From a bacterium (GTDB lineage: Bacteria > Bacteroidota > Bacteroidia > Bacteroidales > UBA932): 11,220 nt of DNA. Shown piece after piece: positions 1 to 6,696 of this stretch. The stretch spans positions 1 to 11,220 of the forward strand of contig SFUD01000006.1 in NCBI GenBank assembly GCA_004561775.1, given 5' to 3'. The position numbers were made by a program, and so were the translations under genes. Each line of letters opens with the position of its first letter. Within the stretch, counting starts at the first letter, position 1. The notes beneath the pieces were generated by a model. The model made no database searches and was not told the origin of the DNA. It saw only the letters and a list, made by a program, of their open reading frames with translations.

Positions 1-172
1 CCATTGCCTTTGATGCGCTCCTCTCAGCTATCTTTATATTAAGAGAGACGCTGTCCCTGCTCTCCGGCCACTCCTGAGGTTCACTTACCTTCCCCGCATT
101 CTCCTCCTTATTGCAGGATATTGCAACTGCAATAAGCATAAAGAGCCCCGTTAAAACTACAATTCTCTTCAT
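1..172 (-). CDS. Putative minor fimbrial subunit lipoprotein (5' part only)
   Basis: Only the first 57 codons are in the window; the gene continues past the left edge. It starts with ATG at 172-170, one base after the TGA of the FimB/Mfa2-like gene, so it is almost surely translated from the same mRNA. The product starts MKRIVVLTGLFMLIAVAISC: a short basic end, a hydrophobic core and a lipobox with the acceptor at Cys20, followed by NKEEN, so it should be a lipoprotein. After a charged linker comes VSLNIKI (residues 42-48) and then a SASKAM stretch. This matches the pattern of the major fimbrillin in this operon (MVKISIS followed by STKGTG), where a beta strand leads to a basic protease site. 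From this and its position I infer an accessory or tip fimbrillin (Mfa3/4/5 or FimC/D/E role). The family cannot be settled from 57 residues. Confidence 0.7.
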   Translation of the reverse strand, partial: MKRIVVLTGLFMLIAVAISCNKEENAGKVSEPQEWPESRDSVSLNIKIAERSASKAM

Positions 173-173
173 A

Positions 174-1010
174 TCAGAATTCTATATTTACATCATATGT
201 CTGATTCCAATCCTTTACATTAATGGTTAAGAGCCCCAAAGAGGCATCTACGGTAAAATCTATATCCCTTAGCTCACCCATCATATCATAACCTATCTCT
301 TTAAGAATCTCTCCAAGCTTTATCTCTGCAAGAGTGGCAGGGTTGCCTTGCGGCTTGGAGATTAAAAGAGTCAGCTTAAGCCCCTTATAGGCCGACTGAC
401 GCATCAGCCTGAACTCTGTCTCACATATTCCGTCACTCCCCTGCAACCCCTCAACAAGGGTATGACTCACACCGCCCATAAGGGCGCCCTCCATAGAGTA
501 TCCCACCGTTGTACCGTAGCAGATCAATTGAAGGGTCTCTCCGGCCAGCAATCCGCCTCTCAACCGGAACTTGCAGTTTATGAACTCTTTGGCAAGCACT
601 GCGCTCTCCACTATTGTCTCCTCGCCCCTTGCATCTACAGTCCCCTTGGCAAACCAAAGAGAATCTGCGGAGAGGTTCTCTCTCTTTTTGAGCGCAACCG
701 GTTCGGTATGCTGACTTACAACCTCAGTAGCCTTACCCACGCCACCCCAGAGATACCAGCTGTAGAGACCTCTCTTAAGCTGCAATTTCATAGGATTGCT
801 GTAATTATATGGCACAACCCTCCCGCAGTGGAGCACCTCGCCACTCTCGCTATTTACAATCCACAGATCCAGGCTCTCAACATCCTCAGAGACACCGCTG
901 AAATCCATTACAAAGGCCGAGGGACACTCGCTCCTCTGCTCCCACAACCCTTTGCTGCAGGAGAGAGTGAGTGAGAGCAGAACCATTGAGAATAATGCCA
1001 TATATTTCAT
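174..1010 (-). CDS. FimB/Mfa2-family fimbrial anchor lipoprotein
   Basis: The 278-residue product begins MKYMALFSMVLLSLTLSC, a lipoprotein signal with the lipid-bearing Cys at residue 18. Soon after comes RSECPSAFVMDFSG, which fits the (K/R)..CPC.L.LDFS signature near the start of FimB/Mfa2-family proteins (PF08842); here the second Cys of the usual CPC is Ser. The C-terminus (LLTINVKDWNQTYDVNIEF) is a beta strand with a DW motif, as in this fimbrillin superfamily. In Porphyromonas gingivalis, Mfa2 and FimB anchor the fimbria to the outer membrane and limit its length; I infer the same job here. The ATG lies 6 bases after the fimbrillin TAG, with GAG as a weak ribosome site. The position directly after the major subunit gene is the usual one for the anchor. 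The family call is fairly sure, the anchoring role is inferred. Confidence 0.82.
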   Translation of the reverse strand: MKYMALFSMVLLSLTLSCSKGLWEQRSECPSAFVMDFSGVSEDVESLDLWIVNSESGEVLHCGRVVPYNYSNPMKLQLKRGLYSWYLWGGVGKATEVVSQHTEPVALKKRENLSADSLWFAKGTVDARGEETIVESAVLAKEFINCKFRLRGGLLAGETLQLICYGTTVGYSMEGALMGGVSHTLVEGLQGSDGICETEFRLMRQSAYKGLKLTLLISKPQGNPATLAEIKLGEILKEIGYDMMGELRDIDFTVDASLGLLTINVKDWNQTYDVNIEF

Positions 1011-1016
1011 AACTCG

Positions 1017-2108
1017 CTAAAATTCAGGATTAGCTATTGCAGTGCTCTCCCAACTAGCTATTGTAACGGTAGCGGAGAGGGTCCCGAAGAGTATGGTGGC
1101 ATCGGGGTCTGTTGCTCCAGGCCTCTTTATTGTAACTGAGATTCTATACTCTGTGTTGCGTTTTATACCCTTGTGTCCGTTGCCAGCCACATATCCAAAA
1201 TAGGGTTGATTCACATTTACCGGGTAGTAGTATGTCTTGCCGTTAAGATCTGCCTGAATTACAAGTCTTGTGAATCTCAAAGAGGAGGTCTCACTCTCGG
1301 CAAGGTTTTCAAAGGCATAAAAGGTGTGCTGGACGCTATGCCCCGCATCTCCAACCGTTCCGCTTATAACATCTGCAAGCGCTCCCCTCATTGCGCAGGC
1401 TGCTGTATCTGCCGCAACCAGTCTCTTGTCATTGAGTATTGTTCCTATATTGGGCTCCCTGCCGTCCGAGAAGTGTTTCCTGGAGTGAACATTTGTAAGA
1501 TATACTTTAATATTGGAGAGACTCATTCCTGAATAAGGAGTATTGGCAAAGTCTGTCTTCAGGCTCTCCAGAACCACTTTGGCTGCAACCCTCTCCAACT
1601 CTACAGAGACCGTTGCCGTAGGGTCCAGCATCTTCTGCACATAACCCGTCATTACAAAATTCTTCAGATTCTCATCCTTCAGGTCCACAATCTGCTCCTT
1701 AAAATCAGAGAGTTTGACAACTCCATTCCAGTTAGCCCTATGGCTGTTGGCAACAATATAAATCTCCTTCTTGCCCACCGTCGCCTTCATCTCAAGGTTT
1801 GAGAGAGAGGTAGGATTCTCAAATCTCTTGTAAGCGTCCAGCTCTCCAACATTCTCACCCTCCGAGTTGAATATGAAGACCTCCAGAGTCTTTACGGTAT
1901 TATCCTCTATCTGATTGTTGAATGCCGTGCCTGTTCCCTTTGTTGAGACACCCCCAAGAGGATAGTCCGAAGGCATTCCCGGAGTACTTATGGAGATCTT
2001 TACCATACTGGTCTCAACCTCATCTCTCACCTGCTCCTCCTTACTGCACGAAGTGTTAAAGACTGCGGCTATTGCAATAGCCGGAATAAAGAAAAATAAA
2101 CTCCTCAT
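1017..2108 (-). CDS. Major fimbrillin, FimA/Mfa1 type lipoprotein
   Basis: This 363-residue protein has a lipoprotein signal ending FNTSC with Cys21 as the lipid site. Residues 35-42 (MVKISIST) look like the first strand of the N-terminal domain, followed by a linker and STKGTG around Lys57. In the P. gingivalis fimbrillins a trypsin-like protease cuts at such a basic site to release the first strand and allow donor-strand polymerisation, so Lys57 is a candidate site by analogy. Next comes NTVKTLEVFIFNSEGENVG, close to the conserved start of the mature FimA/Mfa1 fold (PF06321). The C-terminus ATVTIASWESTAIANPEF resembles the C-terminal strand of Mfa1-type subunits. It is the largest fimbrillin-like gene here and sits between the DUF3868 gene (2-base gap) and the anchor gene, which argues for the main stalk subunit. 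It could still be a minor subunit if the truncated downstream gene encodes the stalk. Confidence 0.85.
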   Translation of the reverse strand: MRSLFFFIPAIAIAAVFNTSCSKEEQVRDEVETSMVKISISTPGMPSDYPLGGVSTKGTGTAFNNQIEDNTVKTLEVFIFNSEGENVGELDAYKRFENPTSLSNLEMKATVGKKEIYIVANSHRANWNGVVKLSDFKEQIVDLKDENLKNFVMTGYVQKMLDPTATVSVELERVAAKVVLESLKTDFANTPYSGMSLSNIKVYLTNVHSRKHFSDGREPNIGTILNDKRLVAADTAACAMRGALADVISGTVGDAGHSVQHTFYAFENLAESETSSLRFTRLVIQADLNGKTYYYPVNVNQPYFGYVAGNGHKGIKRNTEYRISVTIKRPGATDPDATILFGTLSATVTIASWESTAIANPEF

Positions 2109-2110
2109 AA

Positions 2111-3934
2111 TTAATATTTTTTGTTGGTTAATAAATGTATCTCCGGATCAAGGTTCCCCCTGAATTCCATTCTTTTATCCAGATTTACCGCGCTTCTGTA
2201 AAAATCCAGTGCAGCGCTGCTCTCTCCCCTTCTGGAGAGGGCTATGGCAACCATATAATCCCTCTCTGCACTCTGCGGCAACGCCAGCAAGAGTTCCAGC
2301 GCCTCCACATTCCTCTTTGTGCACAAGAGCGCAATTGCCCCGTTCAAATCTCTGTAGGGGGCAAGAAGAGTTGCCGCCTCTTCATAATTGAGTGCTAATA
2401 GCGCCTCAAGACCACGCATATAGATCGTATCGGGAATAAATGTGTGAAGGGTATCCTTAACCATCCCTCTGCGGTGCGCATACCACTTGAAGAGCGACCT
2501 CCGCAACTTCGGATATATGTGGCTCTTAAGTTCTTGATAGTACCCCTTTGTGGCCAGGAGGGCCTCCCTTCTCTCCGGGTTAGAGATGGCGGAGGTGGCA
2601 AGTATCTCTTTAACGGGCAGTCCATTCTCCTGCTGCACAAGCGCAAAGAGCCCCTGCCAATCCTCTCCCATTCCTCGCGTTCTTATAAGCGCCCTTGGCA
2701 TCTCCGCCGGCAACTCTGCAGAGAGATATGCCGCAAGCGAATCTGCCCTCTCCTGCGAGAGCCTGCTGTTTATTCTGTATGACCCCTCCGGCGAAGAACT
2801 TGAGAGAATAAGCACAGAATCTATGCATATTGCGCTATCCGCTGCAAGCCTTGCGCACTTCTCCACCATTTTGCGCAGCTCCTCCGCATTTCTGCCAAGC
2901 CCGCTCTCCACAACCGCAGAGGCAGGGGAATAGAGGATATTAAGAGAGCCCGAGTCTGCAATGTTGCGCTCTATAATCTGCAATTTGTACTTTGTCTCCC
3001 GCTTTGCCAATGAGGTGAGCGAGGAGATATAGTACTCCACTCTTCCCGATGGCGCAATCCTGCAGAGGTCTCTTCCCTGGCCGCGTATGGCACCCTGCAG
3101 AAGAAGCTCTATGCGCTTTCTGCCAACCGGCGCTGCCAATTGCTCCACGAATCTGTATTTCACGCTGTTGCATCCGCTCTCCACCACCGTATCCCTGCGT
3201 ACCCCAACTATTGTCATAGGCTCCTTTACAAACCTTCCATACATCTGACTCCTCTGCCCAATAAGCCGGCTGTTGCGCTCTATCAGCCATCTTTTGGAGT
3301 AGTGATTGCGGGCGCTCTCCCAGTCTGCGCCAAGGCTGTTTCCGCCGGAATGCCTCTCCATAAAGGAGGAGAACTGCCTTCCATAGGCGAAGAGTCCCGT
3401 TGCAGAGGTATCTTCGGGGAGGATTGAGCCAAGATAGCTGTTGTAGCGGTCATAGCCCGCCAACTGTTGCTCCCTAAATCGCTTGCCGGTAATATATATG
3501 TGGTCCAGCGCCAAAGTGTCGGCCGGAGCAGATGCCGTGGCGGGCAGCAGCAGCAGGGGTTTGAGCCTCAACTGCCATCGGGAATCCATAAGCAAAGAGG
3601 GCACCTCCACCTCAAAAGCAATCTCTATCTTTCCCTCTCTCTCCGCTACATTTGCGGAGGTTGCCTCAACTCTTATCTCATTAAGCTTGTCATAAGCAAC
3701 TATCTCATTGGATATCTGGTCTTTATAGGCTACAAGAGCGCTCTCTTCCACTTCTGCGGAGGAGGCAGTCTCCTTTGCCGCGCTTTGGGGCAGCCCAACT
3801 GCCACGGTAATGCCGCTCTGCTCTATCTCCTCCACCCGGTGACGCAAGTAGCACCCCTGCATAAGGAAGGAGGCGGCTATGGCAGCAGCAACAACTCCAT
3901 AATTATCAACCCCACAAAATCTCCTGCCACTCAT
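2111..3934 (-). CDS. DUF3868 lipoprotein with OmpA-like domain and helical C-terminus
   Basis: The 607-residue product matches the DUF3868 proteins encoded with Bacteroidales fimbriae. A hydrophobic segment ends LMQGC, making Cys28 a probable lipid site. Residues about 85-165 hold the family core, with EVEVPSLLMDSRWQLRLKP and then HIYITGKRFREQQLAGYDRY. Residues about 370-425 look like an OmpA C-terminal fold: SSSSPEGS at 378-385, RLSQERADSL at 391-400 and TRGMGEDW at 419-426. The RLSxxRA motif is the peptidoglycan-contacting region in OmpA, though the usual Asp is not seen at its expected place. Residues about 510-607 are Ala/Leu-rich helical pairs resembling TPR repeats. I infer an envelope protein linking fimbrial assembly to the cell wall; the exact role is not established. 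The start is supported by a strong TAGGAGGT ribosome site at 3948-3941, unusual for this phylum, just behind the DUF3575 gene. Confidence 0.88.
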   Translation of the reverse strand: MSGRRFCGVDNYGVVAAAIAASFLMQGCYLRHRVEEIEQSGITVAVGLPQSAAKETASSAEVEESALVAYKDQISNEIVAYDKLNEIRVEATSANVAEREGKIEIAFEVEVPSLLMDSRWQLRLKPLLLLPATASAPADTLALDHIYITGKRFREQQLAGYDRYNSYLGSILPEDTSATGLFAYGRQFSSFMERHSGGNSLGADWESARNHYSKRWLIERNSRLIGQRSQMYGRFVKEPMTIVGVRRDTVVESGCNSVKYRFVEQLAAPVGRKRIELLLQGAIRGQGRDLCRIAPSGRVEYYISSLTSLAKRETKYKLQIIERNIADSGSLNILYSPASAVVESGLGRNAEELRKMVEKCARLAADSAICIDSVLILSSSSPEGSYRINSRLSQERADSLAAYLSAELPAEMPRALIRTRGMGEDWQGLFALVQQENGLPVKEILATSAISNPERREALLATKGYYQELKSHIYPKLRRSLFKWYAHRRGMVKDTLHTFIPDTIYMRGLEALLALNYEEAATLLAPYRDLNGAIALLCTKRNVEALELLLALPQSAERDYMVAIALSRRGESSAALDFYRSAVNLDKRMEFRGNLDPEIHLLTNKKY

Positions 3935-3940
3935 ACCCTT

Positions 3941-3948
3941 ACCTCCTA
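3941..3948 (-). promoter_or_regulatory. Strong ribosome binding site for the DUF3868 gene
   Basis: On the minus strand TAGGAGGT ends six bases before the ATG at 3934 and overlaps the TAG stop of the DUF3575 gene. Most genes here lack such a site, as is normal in Bacteroidota. It fixes the DUF3868 start and suggests efficient re-initiation after the upstream gene. Confidence 0.6.
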
Positions 3949-4557
3949 TATTATATAGACAAACTGCAACAGAATGTTATTTGGAACAAGACTCCAATGG
4001 GCGGCGTTCCCTACAATCTTTCCGCACCTCTGACAAGAGTAGATTCTATACTTTGCAAAGGCTCCATAAAATCCTGCTCCAAACTCCAGATTAAGATGCT
4101 TTGTAAGCAGGAGCGCATACCCTATCTGCATATTGGCGCCCATTGCCCAACCCTCTCTTGTGGTTCTGGAGCTTATGCCGCCCTGATTGAAGAGGGTGTA
4201 TTGCAGCCCTGCTCCATAGAACCAGCCGGCATTGGCATACCAGAGCCATCTGCGCACTCCTGCCGCAACTGCAAGATGCCTGCTCTGCAGCTGCTTTGCG
4301 CTGCCTTTGTTAAAGGTCCACGGATTGAATTTTACCCTAAGATGCGCCGTATACTCCCTTGAAACGGGATATGATATCTCTCCGTTAATTGTAATGAGGT
4401 GGGCCCACCCCACAAGATTTGTTCCTACAGCTATATTGTTTACTCTCTGAGCAGAGAGCGTAAAAGGCAACAGAAAGATTGCCCAAAGAATGAGGTGCCT
4501 TGAGCCCAAGCCCCCTCTGATAATATTAAAAACTCCTCTCTCCATCCCACATATCAT
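3946..4557 (-). CDS. DUF3575 outer-membrane beta-barrel protein
   Basis: First gene of the fimbrial operon, 203 residues. A signal peptide core HLILWAIFLLPFTLSAQ ends near residue 37. The mature part begins with VGTNLVGWAHL, then has FNPWTF, RRWLWY, a Gly-rich stretch around YGAGLQYTLF, GYALLLTKHLNLEFGAGFY, and near the end YRIYSCQRCGKIVG. These blocks in this order, above all the CxxCG motif and the aromatic last residues (QFVYII), match DUF3575 proteins, which precede DUF3868 in many Bacteroidales fimbrial operons. Alternating hydrophobic strands ending in an aromatic/aliphatic tail suggest an outer-membrane barrel. The chosen ATG (4557) has no good ribosome site and lies almost at the predicted transcript start; a second ATG at 4545 (residue 5) may be the real start. 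The molecular function is unknown. Confidence 0.85.
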   Translation of the reverse strand: MICGMERGVFNIIRGGLGSRHLILWAIFLLPFTLSAQRVNNIAVGTNLVGWAHLITINGEISYPVSREYTAHLRVKFNPWTFNKGSAKQLQSRHLAVAAGVRRWLWYANAGWFYGAGLQYTLFNQGGISSRTTREGWAMGANMQIGYALLLTKHLNLEFGAGFYGAFAKYRIYSCQRCGKIVGNAAHWSLVPNNILLQFVYII

Positions 4558-4633
4558 TTCGGGAACAAAAATAGAGGAGCCTATGGGAAAAACATAATTC
4601 GGGAGTAAAAATTTTTTCTTTTTACTCCCGAAT
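4558..4633. repeat. Perfect 15-bp inverted repeat plus a third copy, upstream of the fimbrial operon
   Basis: Positions 4597-4611 pair perfectly with 4619-4633 (15 bp, 7-base loop TTTTTTC); the core is TTCGGGAGTAAAAA. A third copy, TTCGGGAACAAAAAT at 4558-4572, matches the left arm at 13 of 15 positions and is offset by exactly 40 bp, so it is near the same helix face. The third copy covers the likely -7 box of the fimbrial promoter. Two readings fit: an operator for a regulator of fimbrial expression, or a terminator for the leftward transporter transcript. The third copy favours an operator, because a terminator would not need it; the lack of a clean T-run directly after the stem also weakens the terminator reading. 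Confidence 0.6.
4566..4573 (-). promoter_or_regulatory. Candidate -7 box of the fimbrial operon promoter
   Basis: The minus strand reads TATTTTTG here, an exact match to the Bacteroidota -7 consensus TAnnTTTG. Nineteen bases further up is TATG (4596-4593) in place of the usual TTTG, so the -33 half is weak, which is common for regulated promoters. Transcription would begin near 4560-4558, only a few bases from the annotated ATG at 4557. That implies either a leaderless message or use of the ATG at 4545. The box lies inside a TTCGGGA-type repeat copy that could be an operator. Confidence 0.45.
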
Positions 4634-4662
4634 ATACTCTGCAGGCAGCAGACCTGCTCTGA

Positions 4663-4809
4663 CTAATAGATTCCCTTTGTTGCAAAATCACAGATAAAAT
4701 CTACGATATGTGGCATAACTTCGGCTACCTTCTTAATATTCTCCATCTAGGTAGCCTCAATCTTATCCATAACGCCAATGGCGTTCTTTTTCCATTGGTT
4801 TGCTAACAT
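4663..4809 (-). pseudogene. Small ORF broken by in-frame TAG, possibly an N-terminal remnant of a SIS-domain protein
   Basis: From ATG at 4809 an open frame of 48 codons runs to TAG at 4665-4663, but codon 21 is TAG (4749-4747). The first part reads MLANQWKKNAIGVMDKIEAT; after the stop come MENIKKVAEVM and a tail ending DFATKGIY. The composite IEAT(stop)MENIKKVAEVM resembles the N-terminal helices of UPF0309/SIS_2 phosphosugar-binding proteins, which carry a pattern like I..TQ.ENI.KAAE; a CAG to TAG change would explain the stop. If so, nearly all of the SIS domain has been deleted. It lies 38 bases downstream of the transporter on the same strand, next to a locus that also holds a ROK kinase stump. 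The match is from memory of the family and is weak; it may also be two tiny unrelated ORFs. An inverted repeat AACGCCA/TGGCGTT (4771-4785) lies within it. Confidence 0.35.
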
Positions 4810-4847
4810 AATCCTAATCAATTATTAAATTATTAAATCTTTATCTA

Positions 4848-6032
4848 TTATCCTTTAAAGTTCTTTGCCACCCTTATTGCAACAGGAATCAGAAGCATCA
4901 TAGCCAGCACTATTACAAAGAGGATAAGCGCATACATATTTATTCCAACTGAACCAATCTCAAAGAGCGGTTGAATATGGCCGCCCATCTGGAATGCCTC
5001 CTCGGTGGCAAAGTTGAATGTATAGTTTCCGCAGAGCGCAACAAACATTGCGGCAGAAAAGGCAGATCCGGTCCTCTCCTGGAAGGAGGCTCCCACCCTG
5101 GAGAGTATGATAGGGAAGGTTGCTCCGCAGCCGAATCCTATAAGGAACATACTTAGATGAGGTGCAAGCGGAGAACTCATCGGGAAGAGAGTAAGAAGGG
5201 TGCCCGCCAGAGCAAAGGAGAGGAATCCAACAAGCAGCGTTATATCCTTAACCTTGCCTATAAGCGCTCCCAGAAGCACCCTGCATAAAAACATTCCAAG
5301 GGTGTACATTGTAAGGGTAAAGATTGCCTCGCTGGCATTAACTCCCCAATCTGTATAGAACTTTGTGGCAAAATTGCCCGCAGCGCCCTCCAAACCGCTC
5401 TGGAAGAAGAGCACAAAGGCAAAGAGAAGCAGAGCAGGGAACCTTAGCAGCTTAGCGGCCTCAAGATAGGAGACATTGTTCTCCCCTTGCGGCTTCGGGA
5501 ATTTAATTGCACAGAAGTATATTATAAAGAGCGCTGTAAGCACAATTGCCACGCTTAGCGGAATAAGGTAATTCTCTATAAGCGAGCAGGAGAGTGTCCA
5601 GCAGAGCGCCCCAAAGCAATAGAAGGAGCTCATAATGCTCATTCTGCTGCCTCTGCGCTTATCGTCATATATTACAGAGACAAGCGCGGAGGTCTCTCCA
5701 TTAAGAATGCCTCCTCCTATGCCAAGCACTATAATGCATATTGTGAGCAGTGCAATATCATTTATCAAAGCAAGCCCTACGAGTCCCGCAAGAGCTGCTA
5801 TTGAGGCAGTTATAAGAATCCATTTATAGCCGAACTTATCCACCACAGGGCCAAAGAGCAGCGTACCTATAATAATGCCCACAGAGAGGTATTTTGGCAA
5901 TTGCACCGCTCCTGGAATACGCGACTCCAAAGAGCTCAGAATGGCCCCAAGAGCCAGCATTGCCACTCCAAATATTGCTATGCCCGCACAAGCGGCAACA
6001 AATACTTTATTTACAGAATAATTCCTTTCCAT
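4848..6032 (-). CDS. MFS transporter, FucP-like (probable sugar permease)
   Basis: A 394-residue membrane protein with about 12 hydrophobic segments. After a short basic start (MERNYSVNK) the first segment has FVAACAGIAIFGVAMLALGAI, and the loop between segments 2 and 3 carries GPVVDKFGYKWI, the MFS motif A equivalent (G...D..G.+). A second-half counterpart appears as GALIGKVKD, and LGIGGGILNGETSALVSVI fits segment 4-5 of the FucP-like group. Length is normal for MFS. I infer an inner-membrane proton symporter for a sugar or sugar derivative; the substrate cannot be read from sequence. The context is telling: a ROK-kinase stump lies directly upstream and a broken small ORF directly downstream, so the transporter seems to be the survivor of a sugar-use operon. 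A TAGATTTT at 6049-6042 could serve as a -7 box but has no convincing partner. Confidence 0.8.
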   Translation of the reverse strand: MERNYSVNKVFVAACAGIAIFGVAMLALGAILSSLESRIPGAVQLPKYLSVGIIIGTLLFGPVVDKFGYKWILITASIAALAGLVGLALINDIALLTICIIVLGIGGGILNGETSALVSVIYDDKRRGSRMSIMSSFYCFGALCWTLSCSLIENYLIPLSVAIVLTALFIIYFCAIKFPKPQGENNVSYLEAAKLLRFPALLLFAFVLFFQSGLEGAAGNFATKFYTDWGVNASEAIFTLTMYTLGMFLCRVLLGALIGKVKDITLLVGFLSFALAGTLLTLFPMSSPLAPHLSMFLIGFGCGATFPIILSRVGASFQERTGSAFSAAMFVALCGNYTFNFATEEAFQMGGHIQPLFEIGSVGINMYALILFVIVLAMMLLIPVAIRVAKNFKG

Positions 6033-6072
6033 CTAATTATAAAAATCTAACAGTCTGTATATTATCACTAAA

Positions 6073-6150
6073 CTTTGCGCATCATTGAACTTTGCGCATC
6101 ATTTGGCTTTGCACATCATTGGGCTTTGTGCATCATTGGGCTTTGTGCAT
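6073..6150. repeat. Tandem repeat, 17-bp unit, 4.6 copies
   Basis: Units begin at 6073, 6090, 6107, 6124 and 6141 (the last is 10 bases), exactly 17 bp apart. The consensus is CTTTGYGCATCATTGGG; neighbouring units differ at one to three positions. The array lies between the ROK stump and the transporter, and overlaps the 3' end of the stump's open frame. A 17-bp period cannot keep a reading frame, so it is not coding. Confidence 0.9.
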
Positions 6151-6248
6151 AAGCAGAGAGGCCGCCATTCCACAGAATTGCACGGCCTTATCCAAGAGCT
6201 TGCGGCAGAGACCTTTGTACCTCCTATGTCTATTCCAAGCAGGCTCAT
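6099..6248 (-). pseudogene. 5' stump of a ROK-family sugar kinase gene
   Basis: An ATG at 6248 begins MSLLGIDIGGTKVSAA. This is the canonical start of ROK-family kinases and regulators (glucokinase, N-acetylmannosamine kinase and relatives), including the phosphate-binding DxGGTK motif at residues 7-12. Homology stops after about 16 codons (6248-6201); the frame then runs through unrelated Cys/Trp/Pro-rich residues into the 17-bp repeats and ends at TGA (6101-6099) after 49 codons. ROK proteins are about 300 residues, so more than 90% of the gene is missing. In another frame the following bases give LLDKAVQFCGMAASLLMHK, which faintly resembles the ROK helix before the C-terminus, so an internal deletion is possible but unproven. 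The ATG is 25 bases after the stop of the Spy-like gene and the stump points toward the transporter, suggesting a former kinase-permease operon. Confidence 0.7.
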
Positions 6249-6259
6249 TGCAACTATTT

Positions 6260-6297
6260 ATTATTTCTTCTTCTTAAGATTTTTTCTTCTTCTTAAG
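6260..6297. repeat. 19-bp tandem duplication over a stop codon
   Basis: On the minus strand, 6297-6279 and 6278-6260 match at 18 of 19 bases (CTTAAGAAGAAGAAAWAAT). The first copy encodes LKKKKKS and the second supplies the TAA one base out of step. Without the duplication the protein would end VLKKKK followed by two TAA codons, so this looks like a recent slippage event. Confidence 0.8.
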
Positions 6298-6696
6298 GAC
6301 GTAATTGCCATCCTTGTCCTTCTTGTACTCCTTGCCTTTGCCTATCATCTTAAGATAGCGTATGTACTGCTGCTCTCTCAGCACCTTTTTAAGGGCCGCA
6401 AGGTTCTTCTCCGTCCACTGGTCGGAGACTGCCTTGTAGTTCCTTGGGTCCTGCACGCCCATCTTGCGCATATTGTTTATATCATCCACCATAGCCACAT
6501 AGTTGTGTCTGAAGATGGAATCTACAAGAAACATCTGCGTAGCATCCAGCTTAAGGTCCTTCTCCAGGCTCTCGGCCATCTCTATGGCAAGCTCCTCCGG
6601 AGATTTCTCCTCATCGGGATTCTGCTGCTGTGCAAAGGCAGGAGCAACCTGCAGGATCATAAAAAGCGCGGCAATAATAAAGAAGAGTCTCTTCAT
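6274..6696 (-). CDS. Small exported helical protein, Spy/CpxP-like in character
   Basis: I start this gene at ATG 6696, giving 140 residues with a clear signal peptide MKRLFFIIAALFMILQVAPA followed by FAQQQ (cleavage near residue 23). An open frame extends upstream to 6777, but that would bury the signal peptide and cross the -7 box. The upstream AAAGAG and the promoter at 6742-6735 support 6696. The mature part is charged and helical: SPEELAIEMAESLEKDLKLDATQ, then MFLVDSIFRHNYVAMVDDIN, and a Lys-rich end (KKDKDGNYVLKKKKKS). A KLDATQ...VD block followed by long helices recalls LTxxQ-motif periplasmic proteins (Spy/CpxP), but the match is loose. No function is claimed. The C-terminus is altered by a 19-bp tandem duplication over the stop codon. 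Divergent from the dipeptidase gene. Confidence 0.75.
   Translation of the reverse strand: MKRLFFIIAALFMILQVAPAFAQQQNPDEEKSPEELAIEMAESLEKDLKLDATQMFLVDSIFRHNYVAMVDDINNMRKMGVQDPRNYKAVSDQWTEKNLAALKKVLREQQYIRYLKMIGKGKEYKKDKDGNYVLKKKKKS

Noticed and set aside
462..974. Plus-strand 170-residue open frame opposite the anchor gene, and similar shadows elsewhere in the fimbrial operon
   Set aside because: They lie fully inside strongly supported minus-strand genes and show no family motifs.
4597..4633. Standard terminator for the transporter transcript
   Set aside because: The stem is perfect, but the T-rich bases lie at the loop side and the bases after the stem are TATG; the extra copy at the promoter fits an operator better. 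Not fully excluded.
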